Shown here piece after piece: positions 16,232-25,229 of a DNA stretch of 64,000 nt. Under the pieces are notes generated by a model. That model was not told where the DNA came from, did not search any database, and saw only the letters and a program-made list of their open reading frames with translations. Source of the stretch: Bosea vaviloviae. Its GTDB lineage: Bacteria > Pseudomonadota > Alphaproteobacteria > Rhizobiales > Beijerinckiaceae. Both the position numbers and the translations under genes were made by a program. Each line of letters starts with the position of its first letter. The first letter of the stretch is position 1. Where the stretch lies: positions 620,001-684,000 of the forward strand of contig NZ_CP017147.1 in NCBI RefSeq assembly GCF_001741865.1, written 5' to 3'.

Positions 16232-17671
16232 TCAGCCCCGGCCAGCCGGAAAGGTCAGCGGCGAGATCTCGAGATGGTCTCGCTTGGCCCAGTCGAGACC
16301 CTTGACGTTGGGCTCGGCCCGGCGCTGCGCCTCCTCCAGTTCGGCGGCGGCGCTGGCATAGTCCATGGTCAGCACCTTGCCATTCTCGACCACCGTGACG
16401 CCGTCGACGATCACGGTCGTCACCGCCCGCTCGCCCGCCGCATAGATCAGGCTGCGGAGCGGATCGCGCAGCGGGCGCATCATCGGATGGGTGACGTCGA
16501 CCAGCACGATGTCGGCTTTCGCGCCCTTGGCGAGCCGGCCGATATCGTCGCGGCCGAGCGCCTTGGCGCTGCCCAGCGTCGCCGCATTGAAAGCGTCCGA
16601 GGTCCGCACGTCATAGACGTCCTCGGCCATCATGCGCGAACCGATGCAGACGGCGCGCAATTCCTCCAGCATGTGGTGGGGATAGGTGTCGGTGCCGATA
16701 CCGACATTGATGCCGGCAGCGACATACTGCCCGAAACTCTGCATCGCGATGCCGCGGCGCTGGAACACGATCGGGCAATGCGCGACATTGGTGCCGGTTT
16801 CGACCAGCGCGCCCATATCGTCGGTCGCAGGCCATTTCACCGAGGAGTGATGGTCGAGGAATATGCCGTGGCCGATGATTGAGAACGGCCCGAGCACGTC
16901 GAGCTCTTCCAGCCACTCCACCGGAGTCATGCCATGCCGGCGCGTGATCTCATGAAATTCGACCACGCTCTGGGCGGCATGGATCTGGAAGGGAATTTTT
17001 CGCGTCTCCGCCTCCTCATAGCTCGCCTGGATCAGTTCGGGCGTGCAGGTGTCGATCTGCGAGGGTGAGACCATGCCGGAAAGCCTGCCCGTTGCGTCGG
17101 CCGCAACCTGGTCCAGCAGCTTCATGGCCTGCGCCATCGCCTTCTCACCGGCCTTGGCGTCCCACTCATATTGCGCCAGATGGCCGTTATCGGTGTACCA
17201 GCGCGCCGAGCGGTACATCGGCGCGAACACGGCGCGAAGGCCCGAGGCCTTGAAGGTCTCGAACCAGCCGTCCCAGGCGGCGGACATGTCGACCAGCGTG
17301 GTGACGCCCGACATCAGCAGTTCGGAATAAGTCACCTGCGCGCAGGGCTTGACGCCTGCGGCGTCGCAGCGGAACAGCGGCATGAATTCGTAGAGCGCCG
17401 TGCCGTACATTTTCGCGCTACCGAGCTCGTCGTTCCAGCCCTTGCACATCGCCTCCGAGGAGGGGTGCGAGTGGATGTTGACGAGACCGGGCATGACCAT
17501 CTTGCCGCGCCCGTCGATCGTCGCATCGGCCTTGCCCTTATAGCTTCCGCCGACCTGCAGGATGCGGTCGCCCTCATAGGCGACATCGCCATCGCGCAGA
17601 TAGACATGGCCCTTGGCCTTGGCGTCGTAAGCGACGATCCAGCTGGCGTTGCGGATGAGGGTGATCGTCAT
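16232..17671 (-). CDS. Amidohydrolase/chlorohydrolase-like deaminase (TrzN/SsnA group)
   Basis: A 479-residue metal-dependent hydrolase of the amidohydrolase superfamily. The first metal ligands are in LVNIHSHPSSE, a second His is in PFQIHAAQS, a third in IIGHGIFLDHH, and the catalytic Asp is in GIGTDTYPHH. The C-terminal beta-sandwich (KGAKADIVLVDVTHPMMRPL) completes the fold. The group deaminates or dechlorinates N-heterocycles and guanidino compounds. It is the last gene of the minus-strand cluster containing a peptide-type importer and a second amidohydrolase, so it probably acts on an imported cyclic amine or amide. The substrate cannot be named. Confidence 0.88.
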   Translation of the reverse strand: MTITLIRNASWIVAYDAKAKGHVYLRDGDVAYEGDRILQVGGSYKGKADATIDGRGKMVMPGLVNIHSHPSSEAMCKGWNDELGSAKMYGTALYEFMPLFRCDAAGVKPCAQVTYSELLMSGVTTLVDMSAAWDGWFETFKASGLRAVFAPMYRSARWYTDNGHLAQYEWDAKAGEKAMAQAMKLLDQVAADATGRLSGMVSPSQIDTCTPELIQASYEEAETRKIPFQIHAAQSVVEFHEITRRHGMTPVEWLEELDVLGPFSIIGHGIFLDHHSSVKWPATDDMGALVETGTNVAHCPIVFQRRGIAMQSFGQYVAAGINVGIGTDTYPHHMLEELRAVCIGSRMMAEDVYDVRTSDAFNAATLGSAKALGRDDIGRLAKGAKADIVLVDVTHPMMRPLRDPLRSLIYAAGERAVTTVIVDGVTVVENGKVLTMDYASAAAELEEAQRRAEPNVKGLDWAKRDHLEISPLTFPAGRG

Positions 17672-17723
17672 GGGCTGGGCTCCAGCGTGAAGGCGAGGCG
17701 ATGAGCAAATGAGGACGGCAGGA

Positions 17724-17800
17724 CGTCATGGTCGGCCTTGAGCCGACCATCTCCAGCAGGAGATTCTCGGGTCTGCGCTCCGCTTCGCCCGAGAATGACG
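17724..17800. repeat. CGTCATG...GAATGACG palindromic repeat
   Basis: Mosaic of GTCGGCCTTGAGCCGAC, CTCCAGCAGGAG and TTCTCGGGTC...GCCCGAGAA hairpins between the hydrolase and binding-protein genes. The last hairpin shares sequence with the element at 30013-30124. Confidence 0.7.
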
Positions 17801-17805
17801 CAGGA

Positions 17806-19401
17806 TCAGCGAACGAACTTCAGATCCAGCCCCTTATACAGCCCGCAACCATAGATGTTGTGGGCCTTGAAGGGGCCAAGCCTTGCCGAGGCCGCGATCT
17901 TCATCGGTTCGTGATAGAGCGGCAGCCAGACCGCCGCTTCATGCACCTTCGTCAGAACCTCGCCATAGGCGGCCGCGCGGTCTGCTTCGTTCAGCGCGGT
18001 GATGCCCTTGGTGAGCAATTCGTCCGTCGCCGGGTCCTTCCAGTTCATCCGGTTGGGTGTCGGCGCATTGGCCGAGGGGAAATACAGGTTCAGCGCATCG
18101 CCGGCCGAGATGTAGGGGAAGCTCATCCCGAACATGTCGAACTCCTGCGTCGCCATCTTGCCCCAGGCAATGGTGGCATCGAAGAGCTGGACCTTGAGAT
18201 CGACGCCGATCTTGCGCAGATCGCCCTGAATCGCCTCCATCAGCTTCTGCCAGGTCGAGCCGGTGAAGCCATAGACGACCGGCGAGAGCTTCTTGCCGTC
18301 CTTCATGCGGAAGCCGTCAGGCCCCTTCACCCAGCCGGCCGCGTCGAGGATCCTGTTGGCCTCGGCGACATTGGTCTTGATCAGGTTCGGCGTCAGCGCC
18401 TTGTTCCAGTCCAGCGCCTCGGTCGAGATATAGCTATAGGCCGGCTCGACCTCGCCGAAATAGAGGTTCTCGGCGATCGCCTTCTGATCGACGGCCATCA
18501 CCATCGCCTTGCGCACGGCCGGATCGCTGACGCCCTCCTTGTCGATCTTGAACCCGACGAAATAGGTCCAGAACGCCTCCTTCGACTCGACGATCCTGAG
18601 GTTCTTGTTGGCGCGCATCTGGGCCATGCCGGAATAGGGCACATATTGCGTCACCTGGGTCTGCCCGGTCATCACCGCGGCCAGACGGGTGTTGTCCTCC
18701 GGCACGATGCGCCAGACGATCTCCTCGATCTGCGCCGGCCCGGTGTTCTGATAGATCGGCGGGCCCCATTTATAGGCGGCGTGGCGCTTGAGCCTGAACT
18801 CGTTGCGCGGCTTCCAGTCACCCCAGCAATAGGGGCCGGTGCCGTTGAAGCCCTTGACCCCGAAATCGGCGCCGAGCGCCTCGACATTGGCCTTGTCGAC
18901 GACGACGGCGAAGCTCTGGGTGAGCTGGTAGAGCAATTCCGAGAACGGTGCCTTGAGCTTGTATTCGACCGTGTAATCGTCGGTCGCGACGATGTCCTCG
19001 ATCTTGCCGGCGCGCCAGGCCACGGGCGAGCGCGTCGCGGGATCGATCCAGCGCTTGATCGAATAGACCACATCCTGCGCCGTCAGCTTCTTGCCGTCGC
19101 AGAAGGAGACGTCGTTGCGCAGCTTGAAGGTGTAGGTCTTGCCGTCGGGCGCCATCGTCCAGGAGGTGGCGAGGCCGGGCTTGATCGTCGCCATGTCGTG
19201 GTCGAGCGAGACCAGCGTGTCGGCCATCATGAAGAGGACTTCGGAGGCCGAGCGCGCCGTCGAGCGATGCGGATCATAGCGGTCGCTGTCGACCTCGCGC
19301 ACGATGGTGAGGCTGGCATTGGAGCCTTGCGCGAGCGCCGGGCTCGCTAGCGCCGCGAGCCCCAGCAGGACTCCGGCGGCGATCGATGACAGATGTTTCA
19401 C
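17806..19401 (-). CDS. Periplasmic substrate-binding protein, family 5 (second importer)
   Basis: A 531-residue solute receptor with a signal peptide ending ASPALA (residue 24). Family-5 features include the N-terminal LTIVREVDSDRYDPHRST, DGKTYTFKLRNDVSFCDGKKLTAQDVVYS, and VRKAMVMAVDQKAIAENLYFG. It follows the two permease genes at 19604-21437 and would supply ligand to them. Its neighbours are two amidohydrolases and DUF3830. No ATP-binding gene accompanies it, so the complex may borrow the fused ATPase at 2143-3885 or one outside the window. Confidence 0.92.
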   Translation of the reverse strand: MKHLSSIAAGVLLGLAALASPALAQGSNASLTIVREVDSDRYDPHRSTARSASEVLFMMADTLVSLDHDMATIKPGLATSWTMAPDGKTYTFKLRNDVSFCDGKKLTAQDVVYSIKRWIDPATRSPVAWRAGKIEDIVATDDYTVEYKLKAPFSELLYQLTQSFAVVVDKANVEALGADFGVKGFNGTGPYCWGDWKPRNEFRLKRHAAYKWGPPIYQNTGPAQIEEIVWRIVPEDNTRLAAVMTGQTQVTQYVPYSGMAQMRANKNLRIVESKEAFWTYFVGFKIDKEGVSDPAVRKAMVMAVDQKAIAENLYFGEVEPAYSYISTEALDWNKALTPNLIKTNVAEANRILDAAGWVKGPDGFRMKDGKKLSPVVYGFTGSTWQKLMEAIQGDLRKIGVDLKVQLFDATIAWGKMATQEFDMFGMSFPYISAGDALNLYFPSANAPTPNRMNWKDPATDELLTKGITALNEADRAAAYGEVLTKVHEAAVWLPLYHEPMKIAASARLGPFKAHNIYGCGLYKGLDLKFVR

Positions 19402-19462
19402 GCTCGTTCTCCCCTTTTTTGTCGGTCGTGCGAAGTCTCGAAATCGGCGTCGTTTTCCTCCG

Positions 19463-19567
19463 CGTCATCCTGGACAAGCCGTGAAGCGGCGCAGCTCCGG
19501 GATCCATCGTAGAGCGCTTAAGCCCTCCGATGGATCCCGGGACGCCCTGCGGGCGCCCAGGATGACG
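19463..19567. repeat. Long CGTCATCCTGG...CCAGGATGACG palindromic repeat
   Basis: 105 bp with outer arms CGTCATCCTGG/CCAGGATGACG and inner arms TCCGGGATCCATCG/CGATGGATCCCGGGA. It fills most of the 202-bp gap between permease and binding-protein genes. Confidence 0.8.
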
Positions 19568-19603
19568 GTGTGGGAGTGGCGAGGAATGAGCGAGGCCTCG
19601 CCA

Positions 19604-20500
19604 TCACATGTTCCTCATGCGCGGATCGAGCAGATCGCGCAGCGCATCGCCAAGCAGGTTCACGCAAAGCACGATCGCGATGATCGTGAGGCTCGGCAGC
19701 AGCGAGATATGCGGCGCAAAGAACAAGGCGTCGCGCCCGAGCGAGGCCATCATGCCGAGCTCCGCCTCGGGCGGGCGCACGCCCAGCCCCAGGAACGACA
19801 GCGCCGCCCCGATCAGGATGATCTGGCCGAAGCGCAGCGTCATGAAGACGAAGACCGGCGAGATGCAGTTCAACGCCAGATAGCGCCAGATCAGCGTCCT
19901 GTCCGGCAGGCCGAGCGCACGGCCGGCCTCCATGTAATCCTGCCCCATCACCACGATCGCGGCGCTGCGCGTGATGCGCGCGACATCCGGCACGGTGGCG
20001 ATCGAGAGCGCGATCACGATGGCCGTGAGTCCGGGGCCGACGACGGCGGCGAGCGCCAGTCCCAGCAGGATGGCGGGGAAGGACAAAAGGATGTCGGCCG
20101 AGCGCATCACATAAGGATCGAGCCGCCGGTAGAAGGCGCCGAGCAAACCCAGCATCGCGCCGAGCCCGCCGCCGAGGATGATCGAGGCCAACCCCATCAC
20201 CAGCGTCAATCGCGTCCCGTAGAGCAGGCGCGAGAGCATGTCGCGCCCCTGCCCATCGGTGCCGAGCCAGTATTGCGGCAGCGAGCCCTCGCTCCAGCGC
20301 GGCGGAATGAAGGGGCGACGCGTCGTCTCATAGGGGTCGAAGGGCGCAAGCCAGGGCGCAAACAAAGCCGCGAGCACGATCGTCAGAAGGATGATCGCCG
20401 CCGCCAAGGCGAGCTTGTCGCCAAGAATCCGCCGCCAGATCGGCGAGAGCCAGCTCCGTTGCGCCGTCACCGGTGCGGCCTGGGTCGTCAGGTCAGCCAT
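19604..20500 (-). CDS. Dipeptide/oligopeptide ABC permease (DppC type, second importer)
   Basis: A 299-residue inner-membrane permease. It has the DppC landmarks GTDGQGRDMLSRL near residue 87, an EAA loop (MEAGRALGLPDRTLIWRYLA) and the C-terminal NLLGDALRDLLDPRMRN. The ATG at 20500 overlaps the stop of the upstream DppB gene by 8 bp (ATGGCTGA), showing translational coupling. It works with the binding protein at 17806-19401. Confidence 0.92.
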   Translation of the reverse strand: MADLTTQAAPVTAQRSWLSPIWRRILGDKLALAAAIILLTIVLAALFAPWLAPFDPYETTRRPFIPPRWSEGSLPQYWLGTDGQGRDMLSRLLYGTRLTLVMGLASIILGGGLGAMLGLLGAFYRRLDPYVMRSADILLSFPAILLGLALAAVVGPGLTAIVIALSIATVPDVARITRSAAIVVMGQDYMEAGRALGLPDRTLIWRYLALNCISPVFVFMTLRFGQIILIGAALSFLGLGVRPPEAELGMMASLGRDALFFAPHISLLPSLTIIAIVLCVNLLGDALRDLLDPRMRNM

Positions 20501-21437
20501 GGCTCTCGACCCTCGGATCGAGCACCGCATAGAGCATGTCGACGATCAGATTGATCACCAGGAAGGCCAGCGCCAGCACCAGGATCGCGCCCTGCGCCAG
20601 AGGAAAGTCGCTCGCCAGGATCGCTCCGACCGCGAGCCGCCCGACACCCGGCCAGGAATAGATCGTCTCAGTGACGACCGCGCCGCCGAGCAGATAGCCG
20701 GCCTGGAGGCCGATCAGCGTCACCACCGGGATCAAGGCGTTGCGCAGCACATGCTGGAGGATGACGGTGCGCTCGGCCAATCCCTTGGCGCGGGCTGTGC
20801 GGACATGGTCGGCGTTCAACACTTCGAGCGCGGCGGTCCGCGTCATCCGCGCGATCGGGCCGATGAAGACCAGTCCGAGCGTCAGCGCCGGCAGTACGAT
20901 CGAGGCGAGCCCTTCCAGGCTCCAGAGCGGCCCGCCGCGCCCGATGAAAGGTAAAAGCTCCCAATGGTAGCCGATATACTGCATCAGGATCAGCCCGATG
21001 AAGAACACCGGCGTCGAGACCCCGGCGACTGAAACCGCGATCACCAGCCGGTCGAGCAGGCGCCCGCGATAGACCGCAGCTATCGTCCCGAGCGCGATGC
21101 CCAGCGGCACCGCCCAGACCAGGCAGGCGAACATCAGCTCGGCGGTCGGGCCGATCGCCTCGGCCAGCTCCGTGGTGACGCGGGTGTTCGAGATCAGCGA
21201 GACGCCGAGATCGCCCTGCAGCACGCGCCCCATATAGATCGCGAACTGAATGATGATCGGCCGATCGAGCCCCATGTCTTGCCTGATCTGCGCGACCAGC
21301 TCGGGGCTCGCCATCGGCCCGGCGATGATCGCGGCAGGGTCCGCGGGAACGAGCTGCAGCAGCAGGAAACCAAAAAGCAGCACGCCGAACAGCACCGGCA
21401 CCGAAAGGGCTAGGCGCTGAGCGATGTGGTTCAGCAT
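20493..21437 (-). CDS. Dipeptide/oligopeptide ABC permease (DppB type, second importer)
   Basis: A 314-residue inner-membrane permease starting MLNHIAQRLALSVPVLFGVLLFGFLLLQLVPADPA. The family signature LVPADPA sits in the first periplasmic loop and the EAA loop is HVRTARAKGLAERTVILQHVL. Six helices can be drawn. It overlaps the DppC gene and lies 109 bp after an amidohydrolase gene; an R4 repeat occupies that gap. Confidence 0.92.
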   Translation of the reverse strand: MLNHIAQRLALSVPVLFGVLLFGFLLLQLVPADPAAIIAGPMASPELVAQIRQDMGLDRPIIIQFAIYMGRVLQGDLGVSLISNTRVTTELAEAIGPTAELMFACLVWAVPLGIALGTIAAVYRGRLLDRLVIAVSVAGVSTPVFFIGLILMQYIGYHWELLPFIGRGGPLWSLEGLASIVLPALTLGLVFIGPIARMTRTAALEVLNADHVRTARAKGLAERTVILQHVLRNALIPVVTLIGLQAGYLLGGAVVTETIYSWPGVGRLAVGAILASDFPLAQGAILVLALAFLVINLIVDMLYAVLDPRVESHG

Positions 21438-21451
21438 GAGTGGTCCACACC

Positions 21452-21540
21452 CGTCATTGCGAGCGCAGCGAAGCGATCCAGGGGGACGTCGAGCGAGCCC
21501 CTCTGGATTGCTTTGTCGGCTGCGCCTCCTCGCAATGACG
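21452..21540. repeat. Palindromic repeat, family R4
   Basis: CGTCATTGCGAGCGCAGCG at one end and CCTCGCAATGACG at the other, with GATCCAG/CTGGATTG inner arms. Nearly identical in layout to the in-gene copy at 2973-3059. Confidence 0.85.
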
Positions 21541-21546
21541 AAACCA

Positions 21547-23172
21547 TCACGCCTCCGCCTCGTACACCACCTTGCCCTCGATGATCGTCAGGTCGCAGCG
21601 GGTCTCGTGCAAGAGCTGTTCCGGCGTCGCCTTGGAGAGGTCGCGCGAGAATACGGCGACATCCGCCGCCATGCCCGGCAACAGCCGGCCGCGATGGGTC
21701 TCAGAGCGATTCACATAAGCCCCGAAATCGGTGTAGGCGGCGATCACCTCGTCAATCGTCAGGGCTTGGTCGCCGCCGATCACCGTCCCGCGCGAGCTCT
21801 TGCGGGTCAGCATGGTGTAGATGTTGGGCCAGATATTCGCGTCACAGACCGGCGCGTCGGAGGAGGCCGCGGGCTTCAGCCCGGCCGCGATCCAGTCGCG
21901 CATCGGATAGCTCTCGCTGGCGCGCTTCTCGTCGAGCACCGAGAGATAGAGATCGCCGAAATCATAGATGAAGACCGGCTGCGGCACCGGCTCGATGCCG
22001 AGCCGGGCCATGCGCGCGATCTGCTCGGGCGAGTTGAAGCCGCAATGCTCGATGCGATGGCGGCGGTCGGGATCGGGATGGTCGTTGAGCCCCGCCTCCA
22101 TCGCATTCAGCGTCTGCTCGATCGCAGCGTCGCCGATGGCGTGGACCGCGAGCTGATAGCCCTTGGCGTGATAATCGCGCGTCAGCGCGTCCATCTCGGG
22201 GTCGGTCAGGCAGAAGATGCCGCTGGTCTCGGGCTCGCCCAGATAAGGCTCGCTCATCGCCGCGGTGCGCCCCCCGGCCGAACCGTCGGTGAAGATCTTG
22301 ACCGGGCCGACGCTGAGCCAGTCGTCGCCCGCGCCGGTGACGAGACCGTCGGCAAAGCATTGCTCGACGATGCCGTTATGCCCGCCGAGCAGGCACATAT
22401 TGGTGCGCACCGGCAGCCGGCCCGTGCGCTGCGCCGTGCGATAGGCCGCGACCTCGCGGTAATAGGAACGGATGCCGACGGCTGCATCCATCACGCTGGT
22501 GATGCCGAAGGAGTTGCAATAGCGCCCGGCGCGCTCGATCGCCGCGACCAGCTCCTCATCGGTCGGGTCCGGGATCACGGCCTTGATCGGATCGCGGCCG
22601 TTCTCGGCCATCAGGCCGGTGAGCGAGCCGTTGACCTGCTCGATCGCGCCGCCCGGCGGCACCGGCGTCGCCTCGGTGATGCCCGCGATCTTCAGGGCCA
22701 TCGAATTGGCGACCGAGAGATGACCGCAGGCGCGCACGATATAGACGGGGTTGTTCGGCGCGGCCTTGTCGAGCTCGGTGCGATGCGGATGGCGCTTCAC
22801 GTCGAGCTCGAACTGGTCGTAGCCGCGCGCCAGGATCCATTCGCCCGGCTTCACCTCGGCGGCGCGCTTCGCGATCATCTCCAGCAGGCCATCGAGCGTA
22901 CGCACGAAGCGCGGCCGGATATCGAGCTCCAGCATGGTCAGCCCGAGCGGCAGCAGATGCAGATGCGCCTCATAGAGCCCCGGCGTCGCGGTCCGGTCGG
23001 CAAGCTCGATCACTTTGGTGGCGGGACCGATCAATGGCGCCATCTCGGCGGGTGTGCCGGTGGCCAGCACCTTGCCGGCCCAGAGCGCCACCGCCGTAGC
23101 ATATCCTTCTCTCAAACCGATATAGACCGGCCCATTCTGCAGGACCATGTCGGCTTTCGGAAACGCGACCAT
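21547..23172 (-). CDS. YtcJ-like amidohydrolase family 3 enzyme
   Basis: A 541-residue metal-dependent hydrolase. It has the LYEAHLHLLPLGLTMLELDI motif with metal ligands HLH, a KIFTDGSAGGRTAAMSEPY segment in the middle (the carboxylated-lysine region of family 3 proteins), AVHAIGDAAIEQTLNAME, and RIEHCGFNSPEQIARM. It ends with the composite beta-sandwich (DVAVFSRDLSKATPEQLL). Family members hydrolyse amides or formamides of varied substrates. It precedes the permease genes, so it probably degrades the compound they import. No signal peptide, so it is cytoplasmic. Confidence 0.87.
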   Translation of the reverse strand: MVAFPKADMVLQNGPVYIGLREGYATAVALWAGKVLATGTPAEMAPLIGPATKVIELADRTATPGLYEAHLHLLPLGLTMLELDIRPRFVRTLDGLLEMIAKRAAEVKPGEWILARGYDQFELDVKRHPHRTELDKAAPNNPVYIVRACGHLSVANSMALKIAGITEATPVPPGGAIEQVNGSLTGLMAENGRDPIKAVIPDPTDEELVAAIERAGRYCNSFGITSVMDAAVGIRSYYREVAAYRTAQRTGRLPVRTNMCLLGGHNGIVEQCFADGLVTGAGDDWLSVGPVKIFTDGSAGGRTAAMSEPYLGEPETSGIFCLTDPEMDALTRDYHAKGYQLAVHAIGDAAIEQTLNAMEAGLNDHPDPDRRHRIEHCGFNSPEQIARMARLGIEPVPQPVFIYDFGDLYLSVLDEKRASESYPMRDWIAAGLKPAASSDAPVCDANIWPNIYTMLTRKSSRGTVIGGDQALTIDEVIAAYTDFGAYVNRSETHRGRLLPGMAADVAVFSRDLSKATPEQLLHETRCDLTIIEGKVVYEAEA

Positions 23173-23292
23173 CGATTTCGTTCCTCCCGGTACGAAATCA
23201 TGGCCGTGTTACGACAGCCGGGCAATCCGCGCGGCGCGCGAATTTTCGGCGCGCCTGCGCAAGATTCTGCCGCCTGTCGATCCGGTGCCTTG

Positions 23293-23328
23293 GAGGAACG
23301 CGCGGGAATTGAGGAACGCGCGGGAATT
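23293..23328. repeat. 18-bp exact tandem duplication
   Basis: GAGGAACGCGCGGGAATT occurs twice head-to-tail (23293-23310 and 23311-23328) in the 391-bp gap between the amidohydrolase and DUF3830 genes. No gene is seen in this gap. Confidence 0.8.
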
Positions 23329-23332
23329 CGCT

Positions 23333-23457
23333 AGAGCCGGATGACTTCAGCTGGGCTCACAGAGTGATCCCAGCTGAAGTCTGAATCCGTCTCTCATCAA
23401 AAAGTGAGAGCAGGATCAATGCGAAAAACCGGTTCCCACTTTTTCGCATCCTGCTCT
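23333..23457. repeat. Dispersed palindromic repeat, family R2 (full copy)
   Basis: Same two-hairpin design as 7918-8043. AGCCGGATGACTTCAGCTGG pairs with CCAGCTGAAGTC, and GAGAGCAGGAT pairs with ATCCTGCTCT around GCGAAAAACCGGT. Compensatory changes in the first stem (GATGGG to GCTGGG with matched changes opposite) keep base pairing, so structure appears selected. Confidence 0.88.
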
Positions 23458-23563
23458 ACGGCGAGTTGACTGGCGTGGCTGTCGAGAACCGGAGCGCAGC
23501 GGACCTGTGTCCGTGAGCACCGGAAGCGCAGGCGGCCGCGTCAGACGACCGCCCCAGTAGAAT

Positions 23564-23977
23564 TCACGCCAATTCGAACTTGATCTCCTGCGCGCCTTCC
23601 CACAGCGTCTTGCGGCCGAGCGTGTAGAGGTTTTCCAGCCCCGAGGTCAGGGTGATGAAGTGGTTGCCGGCGAGCTGGCCCATCTTGCTGGCGAAATGCA
23701 CGCCGCCATAGGCGAGCAGGATCTCGGTCTCGCTGATGCCGCCGGGATAGAGGATGATCTGGCCGGGCGCCGGGTAGCTGGTGTGGTTCTCGTAGCCGAC
23801 GCCGAAATCGAGCTCGCCGAGCGGCATCCAGACGCCCTCGCCGCTCCAGCGCACATGCACGATCTTGCTCTCGAACGGCATGTGCCGGAGGAAGGCGGCG
23901 CAGGTCTTGGGCGCGTTTTCCAGTTCGAGCTTGGCCTCGAAGGCGAAGGGGCCAGCGGTGACGATCAGCTTGGTCAT
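23564..23977 (-). CDS. DUF3830 family protein (cyclophilin-like fold)
   Basis: A 137-residue protein beginning MTKLIVTAGPFAFEAKLELENAPKTC. It has FLRHMPFESKIVHVRWSGEGVWMPLG, a FGVGYENHTSYPAPGQIILYPGGISETEILLAYGG core, and GQLAGNHFITLTSG near the end. This matches DUF3830, which has a cyclophilin-like barrel and often sits beside peptide importers and amidohydrolases, as here. Enzymatic function is not established. The ATG at 23977 starts the conserved domain. It is the first gene of the minus-strand cluster running to 16.2 kb. Confidence 0.85.
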   Translation of the reverse strand: MTKLIVTAGPFAFEAKLELENAPKTCAAFLRHMPFESKIVHVRWSGEGVWMPLGELDFGVGYENHTSYPAPGQIILYPGGISETEILLAYGGVHFASKMGQLAGNHFITLTSGLENLYTLGRKTLWEGAQEIKFELA

Positions 23978-24066
23978 GGAAATCTCTGTCTCTCGAAACG
24001 GCTTCGGAGGGTGATTGCCCGTTCGGCCGGGCTTTCGCAAGGGCGGTGGGTGCGCGGGAAACTCTC

Positions 24067-24148
24067 CGTCATTGCGAGCGCAGCGAAGAAATCCAGGGGA
24101 CGTAGAGTGCTGCCGCCTCTGGATTGCTTCGCTTTGCTCGCAATGACG
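24067..24148. repeat. Palindromic repeat, family R4
   Basis: CGTCATTGCGAGCGCAGCG ... GCTCGCAATGACG ends with AATCCAG/CTGGATT arms, in the gap between DUF3830 and patatin genes. Confidence 0.85.
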
Positions 24149-24158
24149 GCCGACAGGA

Positions 24159-25229
24159 TTACGAGATCGCCTCCTTGAGGTCGAGCGTGCCGGCCTTGCC
24201 GATCGCCTCGTAATTGCGCTTGAGCCAGCGCTTCGCCGCCGCCCGCCCCATGTCGCGCAGGCGCAGCAGGAAGTCCCAATCCGCATTCATCCGCGAGGAC
24301 GAGGTCAGCTGCGCCAGGGGCGGCCCGCCATCGATCCGGTGCATCAGCACGCGCTTGTACTCTTCGGTCGGCAGTTTGCCGCTGTCGACGAGCTTGTTGA
24401 CGAACTCGATCGCGCGCAATTCGCGCAGGAGCGAGGCGTTGAAGGTGATCTCGTTCAGCCGGTCCTGGATCGCGCGGGCATTGGTGGGCAGTTCCTTGCG
24501 CTGCAGCGGGTTGATCTGCACCAGCATGATGTCGTCGCAATGGGCCTCGTAGAACAGCGGGAACAGCGCCGGATTGCCCATATAGCCGCCGTCCCAATAG
24601 GCCTCGCCCGCGATCTCGACAGCCTGGAACAGCATCGGCAGGCAGGCCGAGGCCATCAGATGGTCAGGGCTCAATTCGTCGCCGTTGAAGACCTTGATCT
24701 TGCCGGTGCGGACATTGGTCGCGGCGATGAAGAGCTTGACGTCCTGGCTCGCGCGCACCTTCTCGAAATCGATCAGGTCGGCGATGACGCCGCGCAGCGG
24801 GTTGATGTTGAGCGGATTGACGTCATAGGGGCTCGCGACCTTCGAGAACATCTCGAACCAGATCAGGCCCGGCGGCGTGCCGTTACTGCCCCAGGCACCG
24901 AGCATGGTGTCGATCAGCGAGCGCTCCGAGCCGCCATATTTGCCGTCGACACTGATCGCCCGCCAGAAGCTTTCGAGCTTGGCGCGCGCGCCGTCCGCGC
25001 CGCCTTCGAGCCAGCCTTCGCTCAGCACGACGGCATTCATCGCACCGGCGCTGGTGCCCGACAGCGCCTCGATCGCCAGCCGCCCATCCTCCAGGATCGC
25101 GTCGAGCACGCCCCAGGTGAAGGCGCCATGCGCGCCTCCGCCCTGGAGCGCCAGCGAGACGGTCTTCTCGGCCTTGGGGCCGGCGAGCCCCTTGACCCGC
25201 GCCGAGCTGCGCCTGCGCCGACCGGTCAC
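24159..25229 (-). CDS. Patatin-like phospholipase
   Basis: A 356-residue hydrolase. It has the oxyanion-hole GGGAHG (30-35), the nucleophile elbow GTSAG with Ser60, and the catalytic Asp in YWDGGYMG near residue 212, giving a complete Ser-Asp dyad. The N-terminus is basic (TGRRRRSSARVKG). The start is a GTG whose last two bases overlap the TGA of the upstream 3-hydroxybutyrate dehydrogenase gene, so the two are translationally coupled. Patatins hydrolyse acyl esters. The coupling to bdhA suggests a role in membrane-lipid or polyhydroxybutyrate turnover, but this is inference. Confidence 0.88.
   Translation of the reverse strand: MTGRRRRSSARVKGLAGPKAEKTVSLALQGGGAHGAFTWGVLDAILEDGRLAIEALSGTSAGAMNAVVLSEGWLEGGADGARAKLESFWRAISVDGKYGGSERSLIDTMLGAWGSNGTPPGLIWFEMFSKVASPYDVNPLNINPLRGVIADLIDFEKVRASQDVKLFIAATNVRTGKIKVFNGDELSPDHLMASACLPMLFQAVEIAGEAYWDGGYMGNPALFPLFYEAHCDDIMLVQINPLQRKELPTNARAIQDRLNEITFNASLLRELRAIEFVNKLVDSGKLPTEEYKRVLMHRIDGGPPLAQLTSSSRMNADWDFLLRLRDMGRAAAKRWLKRNYEAIGKAGTLDLKEAIS

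Noticed and set aside
21424..23334. A plus-strand open frame of over 600 codons opposite the YtcJ-like amidohydrolase
   Set aside because: Arg/Asp/His-rich shadow of the real gene; no domain, no ribosome site, and it overlaps an R4 repeat.
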